A DNA stretch of 64,000 nucleotides. Source: Cryptomeria japonica (lineage: Eukaryota > Streptophyta > Pinopsida > Cupressales > Cupressaceae). Positions within the stretch are counted from its first letter, which is position 1. Each line of letters begins with the position of its first letter. Of the stretch, positions 59,600 to 64,000 are shown piece by piece. The translations under genes and the position numbers were made by a program. Below the pieces are notes generated by a model. The model saw only the letters and a program-made list of their open reading frames with translations, was not told the DNA's origin and did not search any database. Location: the NCBI RefSeq assembly GCF_030272615.1, contig NC_081413.1, forward strand, positions 716,493,867-716,557,866, written 5' to 3'.

Positions 59600-61258
59600 T
59601 CACCATTGGTTTAAAGACCATCAACCATGAAGTTGCCTTTGTCTATCATGTCTTGAACTATGTTCTTAAGCCTCATGCAATCATTTGTGTTATGTCCTTT
59701 GTTTCGATGATAATCACAATAATGTGAGTCATTCCACTAGAGTGGTTTGACCTGGGGTTTAAAGTTGCTTGTGGCTGGCAATGTGATGATCTTATTTGGC
59801 AATAGCTCTCGAAATGCTAATTCCAAGGTTTGTCATAATGGCATGTATATTCGTCGATATGGGAAAGCATTAGTGTTGCATCTTTGGTTTGTGTTGTTCC
59901 CTTGGTTGTTGTTGTTGTTGCCTTGGTAATTCTTATTGTTGTTTGACGTTGGAGCTCCCTAGTTGGTATTTCATTGCTAAGTGTTAGTGCCTTGATTAGC
60001 ACTTTTTTTTATCATTATTGGAAGGTGGGTTTCCTAATAAAGTCAACACTGGTTGTTTAGATTTTACATTGTTGGCATCGATTACCCCATCATTAACAAT
60101 GTTTTTGTTCCTTGTCCAAAATCTAGACTTGTCTAAATTGTTTTTATTGTTTTGATTGTTAAAGGTGTTATTGTTTGACGAACTAACACCCTCCTTAAAT
60201 AAATTCAATGTTCCTTTCTTGATGGAAGCTTCCTCTATTTGGATACCATTTTCTATTAATTTTGCAAAAGATGGTATATATTGTAGTTTGAGTTGATAAC
60301 ACATCTCACTATTTAGATTGTCTATGAATATTTCCATCTTTTCCTTTTTGGGTACATCACGTGGGTACCTTGAGACCATGCACCTCCATCATTGTAGAAA
60401 CACTATGAATTTTTTATTATTCTTTTGTTTTGTGTTACACACATTCAGCATGGTGATTTCATGTTGGATGTTATAGGAGTATTGTGTTATGAATTTGTTC
60501 ACCAACTCATCAAATGATTTGATGGGAGGTGTGAGTTTTGACAACCACTCCATTGTTTTCCCTCCTAGACTTCTTGGGAATAATCTCATTAAGTATGTGT
60601 CATCGTGAGCAAACTTTAAGCTCATGGTATAAAATTCCCGAATGTTATCATGAGGATCACTCTTACCATCGTATTTGTCATACTTTGGTATATCTAAATT
60701 TGGGGGAAAAGCTACCATGTTCAATCTCCTATCAAAAGTATAAGGACAAATTTTGTTTAAGGAGAATCGTACTGTGGTCCCTTGTTGCATGTCCTGCATT
60801 TGCCTTTGAAGTGTTTGGAGTTGTTGTGTAAGAGAAACTATGGGTGCATTTGTCCTTCGATGGGGAGATTCCCCTCATTTGTTAAGATTATATCAATTAC
60901 GGGCATGTTCTTGTTCATGAGTGTTGTCTTGTTCATGGGTGTGATCTTGGTTGCATATGTTTTCTTGATCGTATTCCTCCTCTTCTCTCTATTGTTCTTG
61001 ATAAGCATAGTTTCTTTCTCTTGTTCTTGAAATTCTCTCATCTATATTCCTTAAGTTTTCTGTGTTGAAATCCTCAGGAATATTGACTCCTTTGCTAGTT
61101 AGCATTAGTAGATATTTTTCCTTATCCGCTTCTATAAGTCTTTCTATGAGTTTTTGGAAAGATGTGTTCTCTTGACATTCTTCGAGAAGTTTGTGAGTGA
61201 TCTTTGTTTCTCCCATATTTGTATATTCATCAAAAGGATTGGATAGTCTACGAACCAT
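59600..61258 (-). pseudogene. Gypsy-2 gag
   Basis: ATG at 61258 gives MVRRLSNPFDEYTNMGE, aligned with the gypsy-1 gag start. Core motifs: ICPYTFDRRLNMVAFPPNLD, YDKYDGKSDPHDNIREFYTM, LGGKTMEWLSKLTPPIKSFD and LNVCNTKQKNNKKFIVFLQ, then YPRDVPKKEKMEIFIDNLNS. A knuckle-like YCDYHRNKGHNTNDCMRLK lies near 59650-59720. Frameshifts lie near 60385 and 60990. Asn-rich stretches (60180-59880) come from AAC/AAT-type repeats. Confidence 0.82.
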
Positions 61259-64000
61259 ACTTGATTCTAGTTGTGATTCCTTCTTTTTATTTCTCTAAGA
61301 TTGAGTGACAATGGACATTAATATATCTCTACCGTAGTGAATTATTCTTCTTCTATTGGGGTTCTTGGTGGCATTGGTGGCTCAAGTCGAGCCTCGTTAT
61401 AAGTGATAAGAAACTTTGGAAACAAAGTGGGGTTAATCCTTCCTCCACTATTAAGGTGTTGGTTGAATGTTGCTTTCTGAATGTAAGCCTTACTTCTCAA
61501 AGGTTATTTGTCAAATTAGTTGGTTTTTCCTTGGATATACAACTGCATATGACACAAGAATGCACGATGTGATGTAAAGAGTTGACGGTTGATATAGAGA
61601 AATTTATTCCTTTTGATAAGTGCCTTAGAACTAGGTTGTCTCTTCTTCAACTTAGTTTTTTTATGAATACTTCTTCTTCTCAAAATATGGGGAGTGGTCA
61701 TACACAAATGATCAAATGTTGATTTTGATGTTTGGATATGGATACTTCATTTGGAAATTCAAGTTTACTTGTCAAGTAGAAGTTTAGTTTGATTCACTTC
61801 TACAACAAAGTGTGTCAAATGATATGAGTCAAGTTTCACGGTCTAGAAAGTTAATTTGACAACTTGAGGACCTAACTAGGTATTTTTTTGATAGGATTTG
61901 TTGGATGGTGGAACCTTTGATCACTATTTTGATACTCCTTAATCTTGTTGGATGAAATCTGATCTCAAGCTAGTTGAAGATTTGAAAACTCTTTCTAAGA
62001 GTGCTTTGCTGGATTCGAAAATTTCTCACTTATGATTCTTTTTTGAAGTTTCGTTGCTGGATTTGTCAAAGGTCCTAAAAGAGTATCCAAAACTGTTGAT
62101 GAAAATTTCACAAGGTGATTGGTTTGTTCTCTATTTTTCACTAATTTTGACCATGCGCTAAGACAAAGGCCTGATGTGCTAAAGGATGATCTCAAAGTGC
62201 TACGTAATGTTCCAGATGCACTATGTTGCCTCTCAAATGTGCTATTTTATATTGTTTGATAATACAATTGCTGGATAGGTTACACACTAATATGTCCCTT
62301 TTATGCGCTGATGTTTAGTATACATGCGCTATAATATGCTTCAAATGCACTAAGTTGATGCTCTTATGCGCTATGGTGAAGTTGACAAGCACTATATGAT
62401 TTCTTATCAATATGATACTGATCATGCGCTAATGTGAGTGATGAAAGCACTAAACGTTGGTTGGAATGCGCTATTGGATGGTTGAGATGCGCTAGGATGT
62501 TGTTCCTACGTGCTAACTGTCCTGATAACTTTGTTTTGATGCTTTTGCTGTGATGTTGAGAAATAAATTTTGTGACTTGATGGATGATTTTCTAAATAAT
62601 GACTTGAAAACATAATAAATAGAAGAGATAACAAATTGTCTATGCTAAACAAATAGTGTATGTTCTTTTGAGGATGTTTTCAAATCCCCGATGTTTTCAC
62701 TAGTTTGGATTAAAAAAAGACAAATCAAGCAGACTCTTTATTCAAGGTTCATTGAAAAAATCATAGCCCACTAGTCTCAATACTCCGTCAGCTCAAACAA
62801 CCTTGTCACCCCCTAGGGGGCGCTCGTTTTTTTTTCCTTTTTCCAGAAATTAACCCAAAGTGAATTGCTTCACAATTGGGTAGTTATCTTGGGTAATATA
62901 TGGTGAGTGATCTTGGGGGAAGATTATTCCCTACCCTTGCACTATGATATTACCAATGTTTGGTAACGTACTCAACTCAACGCTTCTAATTCTATGGTTT
63001 TTAATTAGGCTTTCGTTTGGTCTTCAGTGATAAACTCCCTCGGGAGGCTTCCCAACCTTTAGAACAAAGGCTTTACGTATCTTAAAAATACTAGGGGAAG
63101 GCTAATCACTAAGAAAAACTGTTGGAGGGGACTTTCGTCAACCTCCACATTTTATTATAGTAGGTTGGAACACTTGGCGATAAAGCCATTTCCCACTTAA
63201 GTCATTTCCCTTTCACCGGGCTTAGTGGCACCCTAATGGCAACTCGAGAGGGCAAGCCTTCTAAAGGATTTTAATTGCTCGGAGTAAAAGAAAACATAAA
63301 AGAGTGGTTTGGTTTTTTGATCACCCAATTAAGGAGAGAGCATATACCTACCACTTTCAAGACAAGGCAAACAATGTTCTTTTTATCTTTTCAATGCAAT
63401 AATTAGCTAAGACCTATTTGGAGATGTTGCTCCCAAAAGCATGGTGTTCTTTTTAGTCCCACAAAGCAATTTGTTTGTTTAATCTAGGAAATTAAATTCT
63501 AGTCAACTTAAAAATAATGCACGTTGCTTTGAGATGAAAATTGCGTTGTAAAACAAAATGTGGAGTGTTCTTTTTAATCTTGCAAACAAGTATTGATTGT
63601 GATTTTTAACCTTTGTAAGAAAATAAAAGATTGTTGTTGTTCTTTTTATAACCCAAAATTTGAAGTGTGAGTCTAACTTGCAAGAAGGAAAATGTGAAGT
63701 TGTTTTTCTTTTTAACCTTGCAAATTTGATTCCTTTTAAACCCTCAAATTGAAATGTGAGTTTATTTCACCAATTGAAACTTAATGAGATTCTTTTTAGC
63801 TTGAAAAGAAAATGAGTTAATTTTAACCTAACTTTGAAAAAGCTAGAAAACTTAAATCAAATCCTACTTTAACTCCTTCAATCATGCATCAAATTTGTTT
63901 AGACCTGCAAGAAAACATAAGTCGGAAAATAAAAAATTATATGGTGGGCTTTACAAGCCTTTTTTTTTTTTAATTTTGTTACAACTTTCTCTTCTATGTC
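61259..64000 (-). other. Gypsy-2 long untranslated leader (partial)
   Basis: No coding signal. It holds the ATGCGCTA-type motif array (62153-62517). Repeated tgttcttttta segments (63380-63790) and atggtgggctttacaagcc (63941) match the gypsy-1 leader. By analogy the PBS and 5' LTR should start a few hundred bases beyond the window. Confidence 0.6.
62153..62517 (+). repeat. Interspersed ATGCGCTA-type motif array
   Basis: About 15 variants of atgcgcta (atgtgcta, atgcacta, aagcacta) occur every 12-40 bp. This is the reverse complement of the motif arrayed at 47965-48297. Confidence 0.8.

Larger units (their letters stand above)
47118..64000 (-). mobile_element. Gypsy-2: Tat-lineage Ty3/gypsy element with antisense ORF, runs off the window
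   Basis: On the minus strand from the right edge: leader, gag, protease, G-patch-like module, linker, RT, RNase H, second RNase H (split by a 1.25-kb insertion), integrase, repeats, a plus-strand PMD ORF, motif arrays, PPT and a short 3' LTR. The 5' LTR lies beyond 64000. Domain order and shared leader motifs make it a relative of gypsy-1, but the coding sequences differ widely. Multiple stops show it is defective. Confidence 0.85.

Overview
The window is repeat-derived plant nuclear DNA. I find no intact host gene, no tRNA or rRNA gene, and no prokaryotic organisation. Nearly all coding signal comes from LTR retrotransposons: three Ty1/copia elements, two Ty3/gypsy Tat-like elements with two RNase H domains, the chromodomain end of a chromovirus, and two solo LTRs. 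Copia primer-binding sites match plant initiator-Met tRNA. The nesting and slow accumulation of old copies suggest a seed plant with a very large genome. A gymnosperm such as a conifer is plausible, but this is inference.

Layout. 1-4.8 kb: a huge decayed plus-strand ORF that is neither gag nor pol, then non-coding sequence and a duplicated promoter-like block. 4.8-12.0 kb: degraded copia-3, whose gag is split by a minus-strand solo LTR at 6800-8234. 12.0-14.2 kb: the second copy of the promoter-like block, then AT-rich DNA. 14.2-34.5 kb: gypsy-1 (minus, Tat type), cut in its RNase H domain by the youngest element, copia-1 (19135-25127, perfect TSD, two 885-bp LTRs, polyprotein open except for one amber codon). 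34.5-45.6 kb: an unidentified decayed ORF split by old copia-2 (35724-45085), whose 5' LTR carries a 1.6-kb solo LTR. 46.6-47.1 kb: chromovirus integrase C-terminus and chromodomain. 47.1-64.0 kb: gypsy-2 (minus, Tat type), which runs off the window.

The Tat elements are the most interesting part. Both encode a G-patch-like module between protease and reverse transcriptase. Gypsy-2 also carries an antisense plant-mobile-domain (PMD) ORF between pol and its 3' LTR, and arrays of a TAGCGCAT-like motif near both ends in opposite orientation. Gypsy-1 lacks the PMD ORF.

Inferred insertion order from nesting and LTR divergence: the outer plus-strand element, gypsy-1, gypsy-2, copia-3 and copia-2 are old; the two solo LTRs came later; copia-1 is the most recent (12 LTR differences counted by eye, all transitions). 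Most coding damage is in-frame stop codons, often TAG where Gln or Trp is expected, which fits deamination of methylated cytosine in silenced DNA. All identifications come from reading motifs by eye; no database was searched.
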